From CAYNNQ01 sp964398785 (GTDB lineage Bacteria; Desulfobacterota; Desulfovibrionia; Desulfovibrionales; Desulfonatronovibrionaceae), in assembly GCA_964398785.1 (NCBI GenBank), contig CAYNNQ010000007.1, positions 1-64,000 of the forward strand: a DNA stretch of 64,000 nt, given 5' to 3'. Positions 1 through 9,377 of the stretch are shown piece by piece (within the stretch, counting starts at the first letter, position 1; every line of letters starts with the position of its first letter). Below the pieces are notes generated by a model that had not been told where the DNA came from, did no database searches, and worked only from the letters and a program-made list of their open reading frames with translations. A program made the position numbers and the translations under genes.

Positions 1-20
1 GATAACCATTAAAGGCGAGT

Positions 21-2099
21 ATGTCGGAAAAACAGGCTCTATTAAAACAGTTGGAGAGATTGAAACAGGAAAAAGAAGCGGCGGAGGATCGTTTCCAGAA
101 TATTATCTTCAATAGTGCGGATGGTATCCTGATCCTGGACGGAGAGAATACTGTCCGTTTCTGCAACCCAGCCGCGGAAGAAGTCCTGGGGCGAAAAAGC
201 GAGGATTTGGTGGGCAGCGAGTTCGGCTATCCGCTGGTGGCCGAAGACAAGGCTGAGCTGGACATTTTGCATCCGGACGGGAACAGGCGGGTGGTGGAAA
301 TGAGGCTAACTCCCACGGAATGGGAAGGGGAAAAATCCACATTGGCCACTCTTCGGGAAGTCACCGACCGGGTGGAGATGCATCGGGCAATGCGCGAGAG
401 CGAGGAGGATAATCGGCATCAGTATGTCGTGCAGTCCAAGTTGCGCGACCTGGCCCAGACCTTGATTTCTCCCGGTTCAAAGCTGGATGTTTCCGAGATG
501 GTTCTGATTTCAGCCAAGGAACTGACCCAGAGCAAGTACGGGTTTGTGGGCACAATTGATCCCCAGACCGGTAATCTGGTTTCCCATACTCTGAGCCGGA
601 CCATCTGGGAGAACTGCCAGGTCCCGGATAAAAGCATAATATTTGAAAAATTCTGCGGGCTCTGGGGGTGGGTGCTGGAAAACAGTTCCCCTGTCCTTTG
701 CAATGATCCGGAAAAAGACAGCCGGTCTACCGGAGTTCCCGAAGGGCATATCCCTGTGCACAATTTTTTGTCCACCCCCGTGCTTTTGGGTGACGATTTG
801 GTGGGAATAATCGCCTTGGCCAACTCCGAGAGGCAATACAACAACCAGGATATGGAAACACTCAAGCAGATGTCCGTACTGTTCGCCCTGGCCATTCAGC
901 GCCGCAATTTCGAGGATGAACTGGTAGCCGCCAAGGAACAGGCGGAGGCGGCGAACAAAGCCAAGTCCGAGTTTTTGGCCAATATGAGCCACGAAATCCG
1001 TACCCCGCTAAACGGTATACTCGGGGCCATGCAATTTTTGCAAAATACCAATCTGGATGAGGAACAGGGCCAGTTTGTAAACATCAGCCTTAATTCCTCC
1101 AATCGGTTGAAGAGTCTGCTTGTTGATATTTTGGATATCTCCTCCATGGAAGCCGGCAAGCTGGAGATACGGGAACAAGTGTTCAGTCCCCGGGTAGTCC
1201 TGGATTCCGTACGGGAAATGTTTGATTACGAACTAAGGCAGAAAGGGCTGGAATATAACCTGGATTTCGGGGAAAATATCCCGCCGGAGCTTATAGGAGA
1301 TAATACCCGTTTGGCTCAGATTCTGTTTAATCTGGTGGGAAACGCGGTAAAATACACTTTAGAAGGCGGGGTAGAGGTGACAGTGCAGGGGAAAAAAGCC
1401 TCTTCTTCCCGTTATGATCTTTTTTTGACTGTAGGGGATACCGGTCCGGGAATCCCCGAGGACCTGCAGGAACATATTTTTGATACATTCACCCAGGGCA
1501 ATAAGGGCAATTTGTATACTCGTCATTATGAGGGAGCCGGGCTGGGCCTCCCCTTGGTGGATCGTTTGGTGAAAATGATGGGGGGCAGTTTGAACCTTGA
1601 GAGCGGAAAAGATCAGGGTGCGCTCTTTCGTCTGACTATTCCCTTTACCCTTCCGGCCGAGGCCCCCTCCGGCCAAATGGAGGAGCCTGAGTGCAAGGGA
1701 CGGGAAGGGCACGGGATTAGGCGGATCCTAGTGGTGGAAGACGATCCCAGCAATCAGAAGGTGGCCCAGAAGATACTGGAAACCAGGGGTTGTGAGGTCC
1801 ATATCGCTGAACATGGGCAGGACGCCTGGGAGCTTTTGCAGGAAAAAGCTTTCCATCTGGTGTTTATGGATGTGAAAATGCCGGTCATGGATGGAGTGCA
1901 GACCACGCGCAAGATTCGGGATTCGGGTTCGGAAATCCGCAATATTCCCATAGTGGCCATGACTGCCTATGCCATGCAGGAGGAACGGGATAGATTCCTG
2001 GAGGCGGGCATGGATGATTATATAGCCAAACCGGTGGAGAAAGAGAAGTTAATAGAGATCTTGCACAAGAATCTTCCCGGCGAAGGAAATCCATATTAA
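21..2099 (+). CDS. Cytoplasmic hybrid sensor histidine kinase (PAS-GAF-HisKA-HATPase-REC)
   Basis: 692 residues with no membrane segment, so probably a cytosolic sensor. Order: short N-terminal coiled coil (1-25), PAS (about 25-125), GAF (about 150-295), HisKA with phosphoacceptor H324 in SHEIRTPLNG, HATPase (about 420-545, with DTGPGI and GAGLGLP boxes) and a C-terminal receiver (about 570-690) with D617 in FMDVKMPVMDG. The family autophosphorylates on the His and passes the phosphate to the Asp. There is no output domain, so an HPt protein or another regulator should follow. The ATG at 21 is preceded by GGCGAG. It is the first of three co-oriented hybrid kinases; only 20 upstream bases are visible, so promoter and upstream partner are unknown. 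The ligand cannot be told from sequence. Confidence 0.93.
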   Translation: MSEKQALLKQLERLKQEKEAAEDRFQNIIFNSADGILILDGENTVRFCNPAAEEVLGRKSEDLVGSEFGYPLVAEDKAELDILHPDGNRRVVEMRLTPTEWEGEKSTLATLREVTDRVEMHRAMRESEEDNRHQYVVQSKLRDLAQTLISPGSKLDVSEMVLISAKELTQSKYGFVGTIDPQTGNLVSHTLSRTIWENCQVPDKSIIFEKFCGLWGWVLENSSPVLCNDPEKDSRSTGVPEGHIPVHNFLSTPVLLGDDLVGIIALANSERQYNNQDMETLKQMSVLFALAIQRRNFEDELVAAKEQAEAANKAKSEFLANMSHEIRTPLNGILGAMQFLQNTNLDEEQGQFVNISLNSSNRLKSLLVDILDISSMEAGKLEIREQVFSPRVVLDSVREMFDYELRQKGLEYNLDFGENIPPELIGDNTRLAQILFNLVGNAVKYTLEGGVEVTVQGKKASSSRYDLFLTVGDTGPGIPEDLQEHIFDTFTQGNKGNLYTRHYEGAGLGLPLVDRLVKMMGGSLNLESGKDQGALFRLTIPFTLPAEAPSGQMEEPECKGREGHGIRRILVVEDDPSNQKVAQKILETRGCEVHIAEHGQDAWELLQEKAFHLVFMDVKMPVMDGVQTTRKIRDSGSEIRNIPIVAMTAYAMQEERDRFLEAGMDDYIAKPVEKEKLIEILHKNLPGEGNPY

Positions 2100-2166
2100 A
2101 TATCAAGTACCCTAATGGTCTTGGGGTACAAAAAGATAAAGACATCCAGATTGGAAACTTGAGGTC

Positions 2167-2203
2167 TCTAGACCCCGAAATTTTTGAATTTCCGGATAAG
2201 GAC
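2167..2203 (+). repeat. Copy 1 of a 37 bp intergenic motif with an imperfect palindrome
   Basis: The segment starts TCTAGACCCCG, runs through GAAATTTTTGAATTTC and ends CCGGATAAGGAC. It matches 63220-63256 with only a few differences. Its core palindrome is also the core of the perfect hairpin at 40110-40151. It ends 23 bases before the start of the hybrid kinase at 2227, as the other copy ends 24 bases before guaA. It may be a regulatory site or a small mobile palindrome; function unknown. Confidence 0.6.
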
Positions 2204-2226
2204 CGCCTCAGTAAACCGGGAATGTT

Positions 2227-4833
2227 ATGCGGGCATTTTATCAAATCTTGTGTATGCTTTTTGTCCTTTGCTGTTTATTTGCAGCTGCCCCCGCGTCCCT
2301 GGAGGCCGCCGGCAGTGGGGCGATGGGCGCATCCCTCATGTTTCCCTTCCTCTTTTCCGCGTTTTTGCTGGCCTTTATCCTTTTCCTTTTAAAAGATATC
2401 CATTCCCGGAAAAAGACGGAGAGGAGACTCCGGCATTCGGAGAAAGCCTACCGGTCCATATTCGAGAACGCTACCGAAGGCATTTTCCAGTCCACCCCGG
2501 ATGGCTTGTTCCTGGATGTGAATCCGGCAATGGCCCGAATGCTGGGATATGCTTCCCCGGAGGATGTCCTGCACAGCCTTCGGGATATATCCCAACAGGT
2601 GTATGCCCATAGCTCGGATCGGGAAGAGCTTTTAAAGCTCCTTTCCCGGCAGGAGGCCATTTCCGGATGGGAGGTGCTCCTCCGGAGGAAAGACGGGAGC
2701 CTTTTCTGGGGGGCGCTCAATATCCGCCGGGTGGAGGATCCCCACGGCCGGATACCGGTTTATTTTGAAGGCACGCTAAACGATATCACCCGGCACAAAG
2801 AGGATGAAAAGGCCCTTTTGCAAAAAGAGCGTGAGTTGAGCAGATACCGGGATTATCTGGAAGAGCAGGTGGAGAAGAGAACTCAGGAGCTGCGCCGGAG
2901 CGAGCAAAGGCTGCAGACCCTGTTCGAGGCTTCCGCGGATGCCGTTTTGACCATCAAGGAAGGGGTGTTCACTGATTGCAATCAGGCTACAGTGCATTTG
3001 CTTGGTCTCAAGGATAAAAGCGAGATATTGAATACCAGTCCCACATCCTGGGCTCCGGAAAGGCAGCCGGACGGGCGGCTCTCCGCGGATAAGCAGTTGG
3101 AAATGTTGGAACTTGCTCGGGAGAAAGGGACACACCGTTTTGAATGGACGCGGCTGAGGGCGGATGGGACCATTCTCCCCCTGGAGGTGCAGCTTACTGC
3201 AATTTACGATCAACAGGGCGAGCCGATGTTTAATGCGGCTTGGCGGGATCTGACGGAGAGAAAGCAGGCCGAGGCCGAAATAGCCCGGACCAATGAATTC
3301 ATGCAGGATGTTTTGGATGCGGCTACCCAGGTATCCGTAATTGCTACTGATCCCCAGGGGACTATTACTTTGTTCAACGCCGGGGCAGAGAGGATGCTTG
3401 GGTATACTGCCCGGGAAATGGTTGGACAATGCACCCCGGAAGCTATCCACTGCCAATCCGAGATAGAGGAACGTTCCCGGCGGCTTAGCCGGGAGTACGG
3501 GGAGGACATCAGCGGCTTTGAGGTCTTTGTGGCCCCCTCTAGACACGGAGGTTACGACGAGGAAGAGTGGACATATGTGTGCAAGGACGGCACCGCGATT
3601 ACCGTGAATTTGGCTGTGAGTGCCATCTTTGACCAGAGCGGGGATATTAAGATGATGGTGGGCGTGGCCATGGACATCACCGGTAAAAAACGCTTTGAAA
3701 AGGAACTCATGGAAATGGAAAAGCTGAAGAGCGTGGGGACCCTGGCCGGCGGGATCGCCCATGATTTCAACAATCTCCTTACGGGAATATTCGGGAACAT
3801 ATCCCGGGCCAAAGACAAGCTGGAAGAGGACCATCCGGCCGAGCTGTCCCTTAAAAATGCGGAAAAAGCCATGAACAGGGCTTCTCAGCTTACCAGCAAG
3901 CTCTTGACCTTTTCCACGGGCGGCCAGCCCATAAAAGACCGGGTCAGTCTGCGGGAAGTGGTGCAGATTGTGGGCTTCGATCTTTCCGGGAGCAACGTGA
4001 TGCCGGTCTTTGATTTTGAAGAGGGCCTGTGGAATGCCAATGTGGACAAAATCCAGATTGAACAGGTGTTCTCCCATCTGATCACCAATGCGGAGCAAGC
4101 CATGCCTGGAGGTGGGGTTTTGTATATTTCCCTGCAGAATGTGGAGGTTTTCGGGGAAGAGATTTTGGGGCTTAGCCCCGGAAAATATATAAAGGCGGAG
4201 GTCCGGGATGAAGGATCGGGAATTGATCCCCAAAATGTAAACCGCATATTCGATCCCTACTTTACTACATGGAATGGTGGACACGGCCTGGGCCTGGCCA
4301 CGGTGCATTCCATAATATCCCGGCATGGAGGCTCAATAAGCGTGGATACCCAGGTGGGCAAAGGGTCGGTATTTACTTTCTATCTCCCTGCCTCGGAAAC
4401 CGGAAGAGAAAAAACGGAAGAAGAGGCGGTGTCCCCCGGGGAAAAGAGACTTCCCCGGCGCGTTTTGGTGATGGATGACGAGGAGATGATCCGGGATTTT
4501 ACCCAGGAGATTCTGCAAGAAGAGGATTACGAGGTGCGCACCGCGGCGAACGGGGAAGAGACCCTTGTATTGTATGAGAGTTATCTACAGGCGGGCACAC
4601 CGTTTGACGCCGTCATAATGGATTTGACTATCCCCGGGGGAATGGGGGGCAAGGAAACGGTGCAGCGGATACTGGAAATCGATCCCCGGGCCAGATGCAT
4701 CGTGTGCAGCGGATATGCCTCCGATCCGGTACTGGCCAATTACCGGGACTACGGTTTCATGGGGATGCTCACCAAGCCGCATACAGCCGAGGAACTCAAA
4801 AAGACCCTGCTCCGGGTCGCGCGGGGGGCATAG
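2227..4833 (+). CDS. Membrane-anchored hybrid sensor histidine kinase with three PAS domains
   Basis: 868 residues. Two hydrophobic stretches near the N terminus (about 2-22 and 38-58) suggest a membrane anchor with a very short periplasmic loop. Then come PAS1 (about 75-190), a coiled coil, PAS2 (about 225-345), PAS3 (about 350-485), HisKA with H512 in GGIAHDFNNLLTG, HATPase (about 600-725) and a receiver (about 745-865) with D799 in IMDLTIPGG. The AHDFNN form of the H-box is typical of NtrB-like PAS kinases. Signals are probably cytoplasmic, read by PAS domains. The ATG at 2227 follows CCGGGAATGTT. The 127 bases upstream carry the palindromic motif at 2167-2203. The next gene starts 4 bases after the stop, so 2227-8493 is probably one operon. 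Confidence 0.92.
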   Translation: MRAFYQILCMLFVLCCLFAAAPASLEAAGSGAMGASLMFPFLFSAFLLAFILFLLKDIHSRKKTERRLRHSEKAYRSIFENATEGIFQSTPDGLFLDVNPAMARMLGYASPEDVLHSLRDISQQVYAHSSDREELLKLLSRQEAISGWEVLLRRKDGSLFWGALNIRRVEDPHGRIPVYFEGTLNDITRHKEDEKALLQKERELSRYRDYLEEQVEKRTQELRRSEQRLQTLFEASADAVLTIKEGVFTDCNQATVHLLGLKDKSEILNTSPTSWAPERQPDGRLSADKQLEMLELAREKGTHRFEWTRLRADGTILPLEVQLTAIYDQQGEPMFNAAWRDLTERKQAEAEIARTNEFMQDVLDAATQVSVIATDPQGTITLFNAGAERMLGYTAREMVGQCTPEAIHCQSEIEERSRRLSREYGEDISGFEVFVAPSRHGGYDEEEWTYVCKDGTAITVNLAVSAIFDQSGDIKMMVGVAMDITGKKRFEKELMEMEKLKSVGTLAGGIAHDFNNLLTGIFGNISRAKDKLEEDHPAELSLKNAEKAMNRASQLTSKLLTFSTGGQPIKDRVSLREVVQIVGFDLSGSNVMPVFDFEEGLWNANVDKIQIEQVFSHLITNAEQAMPGGGVLYISLQNVEVFGEEILGLSPGKYIKAEVRDEGSGIDPQNVNRIFDPYFTTWNGGHGLGLATVHSIISRHGGSISVDTQVGKGSVFTFYLPASETGREKTEEEAVSPGEKRLPRRVLVMDDEEMIRDFTQEILQEEDYEVRTAANGEETLVLYESYLQAGTPFDAVIMDLTIPGGMGGKETVQRILEIDPRARCIVCSGYASDPVLANYRDYGFMGMLTKPHTAEELKKTLLRVARGA

Positions 4834-4837
4834 GGAG

Positions 4838-5119
4838 ATGATGGTCCAGGGAAACGAAATCGTTATGTTTGTCTTGGGGCTGGGAGGAATGGCCTTTGTT
4901 TGGGGGAACACGTCCCGGATCAGGCGCATCCGGTATTGGCCCATCCTTGTTTCTGGTTTTTGCGTTCTTTTTGCTGCCTGGACCCTGACCATACTGGAGG
5001 CCTTTTTCTGGCCAGAAATCTTCAATTTTCTGGAGCATATCTGTTATGCATTAAGCTCCCTCCTGGTTGCCCTTTGGTGCTGGAAGGTGGCATTAAGAGG
5101 GAAAATGGAGGCGAAATGA
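4838..5119 (+). CDS. Small three-segment membrane protein, resembles the N terminus of the next kinase
   Basis: 93 residues with hydrophobic segments at about 8-22, 34-54 and 67-85 and a basic loop (RIRRIR) between the first two. The start is the first of two tandem ATGs, directly after TAGGGAG. The stop overlaps the start of the following kinase (ATGA at 5116-5119), so translation is probably coupled. Hydrophobicity, basic loop, a central Glu followed by a short polar loop, and an aromatic third helix all parallel residues 1-92 of the kinase at 5116. I infer a stand-alone sensory or partner module for that kinase. I know no named family for it. Confidence 0.75.
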   Translation: MMVQGNEIVMFVLGLGGMAFVWGNTSRIRRIRYWPILVSGFCVLFAAWTLTILEAFFWPEIFNFLEHICYALSSLLVALWCWKVALRGKMEAK

Positions 5120-8100
5120 GTGCTTTAACCCTCGTGGATTCCGTTTCCTTATTGGCTTCGGCAGCGGCCGTGGTATTTCTGTTTCGGGGATGGCACCATA
5201 TCCGGGCACGGGATACGCGCCTGCTTTTGACCGGACTTCTGCTTTCCCTGCTTTTCTACCATTTCTGTATTTTTGTGGAATGGGCCGGTATTCAGCCGGA
5301 ACTGGATCCCTATGAGGATGTAATCGGTGCTTTGATCCCCATGTGGTGGCTGTTCATATTTTATTCCTTTGTTCAGGGGGGTACCAAACGCGATCTGCAG
5401 TCCAGTGAAGAGAGATTGCGGCTTACCCTGGATTGCATTGGGGACGCGGTTATTTCCACGGATGTGCGGGGTCGCGTGCGGCGAATAAACCCCAGGGCCG
5501 AGGAACTGACCGGTTGGGATCAACAAGAGGCGTTAAACAGGGAACTGTCCGAAGTCTTTTATGTAATAAACGGAAGGACCCGGGATATATTCAAAAGTCC
5601 CGTGCAAAAGGTCCTGGAGGCCGGAGTGATCCAGGGTCTTGCCAACCATACCGTCCTAATTTCCAGGCAGGGCCGGGAATACCATATAGCGGATTCTGCT
5701 GCGCCCATTCGGGACAGGGCGGGACATATCACGGGGACTGTCCTGGTTTTCCGGGATATAAGCGAAAAATATCTCCGGGAAGAGGAACTCAGGATAGAGC
5801 GGCGCAGGCTTGCGGAGGCAATCGAGGGCACCCGCGCAGCTATCTGGGAATGGAATGTCAAGACCGGGGAGGTAGTGGTAAACGAGCGCTGGGCGGAAAT
5901 GCTCGGCTATACACTGCAGGAGATCTCTCCGGTAAGCTTTCAGACCTGGGAGAGTTTCACGCATGAAGGGGATCTGCAGGAGTCGAACAGGCTTTTGCGG
6001 GAGCATTTGTACGGGGATCTCGAATATTATGAGTGCGAGGCCCGGATGCGGCACAAAAGCGGGGAATGGATCTGGGTCCTGGACCGGGGCAAGGTCTCTG
6101 AATGGGACAGGGAGGGTAACCCCCTACTTGTTTCCGGTACGCACCAGGATATAACCGAGGAAAAGCGGGCCCGGGAAGAGCTCCGGGAATCGAAACGGCG
6201 TCTGTCCACCCTGATGGATAATCTCCCGGGCATGGCCTACCGGTGCGAAAATGACCGCAAGTGGACAATGCAATTCGTCAGCAGCGGCTGCTTTGAGCTT
6301 ACCGGATATCGGCCCCATGAACTGGAGCAAAACAAGGAAGTGTCTTATGGTGACCTGATCGTCCCCGAAGATGCGGACAGGGTCTGGAATGAGGTCCAGG
6401 AGGCCTTGGCTGGAGATCAGAGTTTTGAAGTGGACTATCGCATCCATACCTCCACGGGGGAGGAGAAGCATGTCTGGGAACGGGGAGTGGGCATATTTTC
6501 CAAGGGTCATTTGCGGTTTGTGGAAGGCTTTATCTCCGATATAACGGCTAAAAAACAGGCCGAAGAGGATCTTTTGGCCAGTGAGAATAAACTCCGGCAT
6601 ATTTTTCACAATACCCGGGACGCCATCCTTATCCATGACCTGGAGGGGAATTTTCTGGAAGTAAACGATGCAGTCAGCAGTATGCTGGGATATTCCCGAA
6701 GTGAACTCTTGCAGATGAACCTTCCGGACATTGATTCCCCGGGGAATTCCAGGCTTATTCCGGAAAGGATGCGTATACTTGAAAGCGATGGCCATTTGAT
6801 GTTCGAGGGGGAATTTTATACCAAAAAAGGCCGCGGAATACCGGTGGAAATAAACAGCCGCAGCATTGAGTACGAGGGACAGCCGTGTATAATAAGCGTG
6901 GCTCGGGACATTATGGATAGAAAGGAAGCCGAGAAAAAACGTGATGAATACCATAGGCTTTTGTCCAGCATCCTGGATGCGGTGGACAGCTTGCTCATGG
7001 TTGTGGACAAAGACCTGCGCATTGTTTTTAGCAACTGGAAGGACCACGAATGGGTGCCGGAGGAAGAAAGAGCCAGAATGCCCTATTGCTACAAGGCATT
7101 CAAGGATTACGATTCTCCCTGCGGTCACTGCCCTCCCCTAAAGACCTTCCAGGATGGGGAAAGCCGGGAACATAACGATTGTAATCCAATTGACGGGAGT
7201 TATAAGGAAATAAGTGCCATCCCCATATTCAACCCAAAGGGGGATGTGGAGTTTGTACTGGAGAACGTAAAGGACGTAACCGAACGGAAAAAGAACGAAG
7301 AGGAATTGCTAGCGGCCAAACACCGGGCCGAGGACGCCAATCGTTCCAAGTCCGAGTTTTTGGCCAATATGAGCCATGAAATAAGGACCCCCCTGAACGG
7401 TATTTTGGGCATGATCCAGTTATTACAGGATACTCCCCTGGACAGCAGTCAAATGGAGTATGTAGATATAGCCTATAAGTCCACTAGCAGACTGAATAGG
7501 CTCTTAACGGATATATTGGACCTTTCCCGGATTGAGGCGGGCAAGATGGAAATAAAGGAGGAAAAATTTGAGCCAGCGGAAATAATGCAGTCAGTGGAGG
7601 ATATATTCAAGCAGGTGGCCGGAAAAAACGGAAATGCCCTGCATATGGAACTGAATGAAGATATGCCGGAAAATCTGATCGGGGACGGTGTGCGCCTTAC
7701 CCAGATACTTTTCAATTTGGTGGGCAACGCCTGCAAGTATACCGAAAACGGGCGCGTGGATGTCCGGGCGGGTCTTTTACCTGTTAAAGAGGGGGAGGTG
7801 CGTAATATTCTGTTCATTGTTTCGGATACCGGACCGGGTATTGGTGCGGATAAACTGGAAAGAGTCTTTGAGATGTTTAGTCAGGGCGGGGATTCCGAAT
7901 CGCCTTTTACCCGGAAATATGAAGGGGCCGGCTTGGGTCTGCCCCTTGTCCGCAATTTGGTCCACCTGATGAACGGATCTCTTTGCGTGGACAGTGAAGA
8001 GGGGAAGGGGATGGATGTATATATTGCCCTGCCTTTTTTGACCCCGGCTACCGAAGTCCAGGAAGTGGAAGAAATTGTCGGAGAAGAGGGGGCGGCAGAT

Positions 8101-8493
8101 GTTTCCAGAGGGAATATCCTGCTCGCTGACGACGACAATGTCACCCGCCTGTACATCACCCGCCTGTTGCAGAAGAGCGGATATACCGTGCACACGGTGG
8201 AAGACGGACAAGAGGCCCTTTATGAGCTGGAGCGCGAAGATTTCGACTGTGTGCTCATGGATGTCCAGATGCCGTTAATGGACGGGGTGGAGGCCACGCG
8301 AAAGATCCGTATCGGGGAGGGTGGGAGACTGGATATCCCGGTTATTGCCTTGACTGCATATGCCCTGGACGGAGATGAAAACAGATTTATACAGGCCGGG
8401 ATGGATGATTACCTCTCCAAACCGGTGGTCAAGGAAGATTTGCTCGGAGCGGTGCAAAGAGCTGTTTGCACAGACAACAGGGGGGAGGCATAA
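5116..8493 (+). CDS. Large membrane hybrid sensor kinase with five PAS domains
   Basis: 1125 residues from the ATG that overlaps the previous stop; a longer reading from 4900 would cover the upstream gene and was rejected. Residues 1-92 form a three-helix membrane domain. Five PAS domains follow (starting near 105, 230, 360, 490 and 615). The fifth carries C658, C669 and C672 in a YCYKAF...CGHCPP pattern, common in PAS sensors of anaerobic deltaproteobacteria and possibly metal or redox responsive. HisKA has H754 in SHEIRTPLNG; HATPase has DTGPGI and GAGLGLP; the receiver has D1049 in LMDVQMPLMDG. The kinase core closely resembles that of the gene at 21, suggesting duplication with exchange of the sensor part. 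The stop overlaps the T-tract side of a terminator serving the opposing gene. Confidence 0.93.
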   Translation: MSALTLVDSVSLLASAAAVVFLFRGWHHIRARDTRLLLTGLLLSLLFYHFCIFVEWAGIQPELDPYEDVIGALIPMWWLFIFYSFVQGGTKRDLQSSEERLRLTLDCIGDAVISTDVRGRVRRINPRAEELTGWDQQEALNRELSEVFYVINGRTRDIFKSPVQKVLEAGVIQGLANHTVLISRQGREYHIADSAAPIRDRAGHITGTVLVFRDISEKYLREEELRIERRRLAEAIEGTRAAIWEWNVKTGEVVVNERWAEMLGYTLQEISPVSFQTWESFTHEGDLQESNRLLREHLYGDLEYYECEARMRHKSGEWIWVLDRGKVSEWDREGNPLLVSGTHQDITEEKRAREELRESKRRLSTLMDNLPGMAYRCENDRKWTMQFVSSGCFELTGYRPHELEQNKEVSYGDLIVPEDADRVWNEVQEALAGDQSFEVDYRIHTSTGEEKHVWERGVGIFSKGHLRFVEGFISDITAKKQAEEDLLASENKLRHIFHNTRDAILIHDLEGNFLEVNDAVSSMLGYSRSELLQMNLPDIDSPGNSRLIPERMRILESDGHLMFEGEFYTKKGRGIPVEINSRSIEYEGQPCIISVARDIMDRKEAEKKRDEYHRLLSSILDAVDSLLMVVDKDLRIVFSNWKDHEWVPEEERARMPYCYKAFKDYDSPCGHCPPLKTFQDGESREHNDCNPIDGSYKEISAIPIFNPKGDVEFVLENVKDVTERKKNEEELLAAKHRAEDANRSKSEFLANMSHEIRTPLNGILGMIQLLQDTPLDSSQMEYVDIAYKSTSRLNRLLTDILDLSRIEAGKMEIKEEKFEPAEIMQSVEDIFKQVAGKNGNALHMELNEDMPENLIGDGVRLTQILFNLVGNACKYTENGRVDVRAGLLPVKEGEVRNILFIVSDTGPGIGADKLERVFEMFSQGGDSESPFTRKYEGAGLGLPLVRNLVHLMNGSLCVDSEEGKGMDVYIALPFLTPATEVQEVEEIVGEEGAADVSRGNILLADDDNVTRLYITRLLQKSGYTVHTVEDGQEALYELEREDFDCVLMDVQMPLMDGVEATRKIRIGEGGRLDIPVIALTAYALDGDENRFIQAGMDDYLSKPVVKEDLLGAVQRAVCTDNRGEA

Positions 8494-8497
8494 AAAT

Positions 8498-8527
8498 CCC
8501 CGGCCCTTTGGAATGGAAGGACCGGGG
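8498..8527 (-). terminator. Rho-independent terminator of the DUF4168 gene
   Basis: An 11 bp stem (8498-8508 with 8517-8527, one G:T pair) and 8-base loop. Read on the minus strand it is followed by ATTTTTAT. On the plus strand no T-run follows, so it works mainly for the minus gene. Its T-tract overlaps the stop codon of the kinase at 5116. Confidence 0.75.
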
Positions 8528-8556
8528 CGTTGCAGGGCCAAAAGGAAAAGACCGGG

Positions 8557-8943
8557 TTACTGCATGCTTTGCATGTGCTTTTTCACTTTATCCTGCAGGT
8601 CCTTGTCCTGCTGCATGGACTGGGCTATTTCATTGTATCTTTTTATACTCAGCCCGCTGCTCTTTACCTTTTTCATCATCTTGTCCGTATACTTTTGCTG
8701 CAGCTTCTTGATTTGAGAGTCGTCCTCCACCCCTTGGACTTCCTTGGAGTATTCCTTCTGAATTCCGCGTATCGCGCTGTAGGCCTGGGCAAACATCTTT
8801 GCTTCCTTGTCGGTTACCTCGGCCTGGCCCTTTTGGCCATCCTGGCTCTGGGCCTGGGCCATGCCCGCAGCGCAAAGCATAACCAGCAGGCTGGCAGTCA
8901 AAAAGATCCTGAGACTCATCATTTTTTTCTTGTCCGCGAACAT
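8557..8943 (-). CDS. Small exported DUF4168 protein
   Basis: 128 residues. The start is set by GGAGAACTAACA before the ATG at 8943; a longer reading to 9048 would run through repeat DNA and was rejected. The N terminus has lysines, a hydrophobic stretch (about 10-28) and AQA-type cleavage sites near 30, so a signal peptide is likely. The mature part is rich in Lys, Gln and Glu, largely helical, and matches the DUF4168 pattern: FAQAY, IQKEYSKEV, a KLQQKY stretch, SGLSIKRYNEIAQ and a closing DLQDKVKK. DUF4168 proteins are periplasmic with no established role. It is convergent to the kinase operon and has its own terminator. Confidence 0.85.
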   Translation of the reverse strand: MFADKKKMMSLRIFLTASLLVMLCAAGMAQAQSQDGQKGQAEVTDKEAKMFAQAYSAIRGIQKEYSKEVQGVEDDSQIKKLQQKYTDKMMKKVKSSGLSIKRYNEIAQSMQQDKDLQDKVKKHMQSMQ

Positions 8944-8983
8944 TGTTAGTTCTCCTTTGTTTTTAATGTTGTCTTCCTGCACA

Positions 8984-9104
8984 GATGCGCCTGAAAAAAT
9001 GCAGGCAGTGTGGAGTTTTAAGTTAAAAGTTTTATAAAAATCAAACACTTGCTACATTAAGTCTATGCGTTTAAATCCAAGCTGTGACTTTTTGCAGACG
9101 CTTC
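8984..9104 (+). repeat. MITE-like element, copy A
   Basis: 121 bp. Ends are inverted: left GATGCGCCTG followed by an A-run, right end read in reverse GAAGCGTCTGCAAAAA. It shares with the other copies the left-end block GCAGGCAGTG, AGTTTTAAGTTAAAAG, and the closing TGACTTTTTGCAG. Here the first small hairpin has lost bases. The flanks (CTGCACA left, TGTCCAC right) are not a clean duplication, so this may be an older insertion. It lies between the DUF4168 gene and the kinase at 9537. Confidence 0.75.
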
Positions 9105-9279
9105 TGTCCACCTTTTGCATCTCATATGCCAACAAGGTGTTTTGTGTACTGTTGGATATGATGTTTTATTCTGGTCCCTTACATTCTTTTGTCCACTGGT
9201 GGCAAAATTTTTATTGTGTTAATTTGACACATGTATCAATGTATGCGGGTCAATGGGTGGTGGATGGCCGCAAACCAAG

Positions 9280-9318
9280 AATGCGGACAGACAACAATAC
9301 CAACTTGAATGCAGCAAA
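9280..9318 (+). repeat. 39 bp dispersed repeat, plus-strand copy
   Basis: Starts AATGCGGACAGACAACAATA and ends GAATGCAGCAAA. The reverse complement of 49131-49169 matches it at 36 of 39 positions by my reading. Neither copy lies in a gene. Nature unknown; it may be the end of a small mobile element. Confidence 0.7.
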
Positions 9319-9334
9319 ATATTGTTGCTGTTTT

Positions 9335-9377
9335 CTGGATCCCGTACGCAAACCCGAAATTTGAGCGCGGGATCCAG
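9335..9377. repeat. Perfect 10 bp inverted repeat with 23 base spacer
   Basis: CTGGATCCCG at 9335-9344 pairs with CGGGATCCAG at 9368-9377. It lies 160-200 bases before the kinase start. It could be an operator or a remnant of element ends; there is no T-run, so it is not a terminator. Confidence 0.45.

Noticed and set aside
2776..4326. 516-codon open frame on the minus strand
   Set aside because: Antisense to the hybrid kinase at 2227; composition is a shadow of the sense frame and no motif is seen.
9200..9250. Sigma54 or sigma70 promoter around TTGACA near 9222
   Set aside because: TTGACA is there but no acceptable -10 box stands at 16-18 bases, and the TGGCA nearby lacks the GC at the -12 position.
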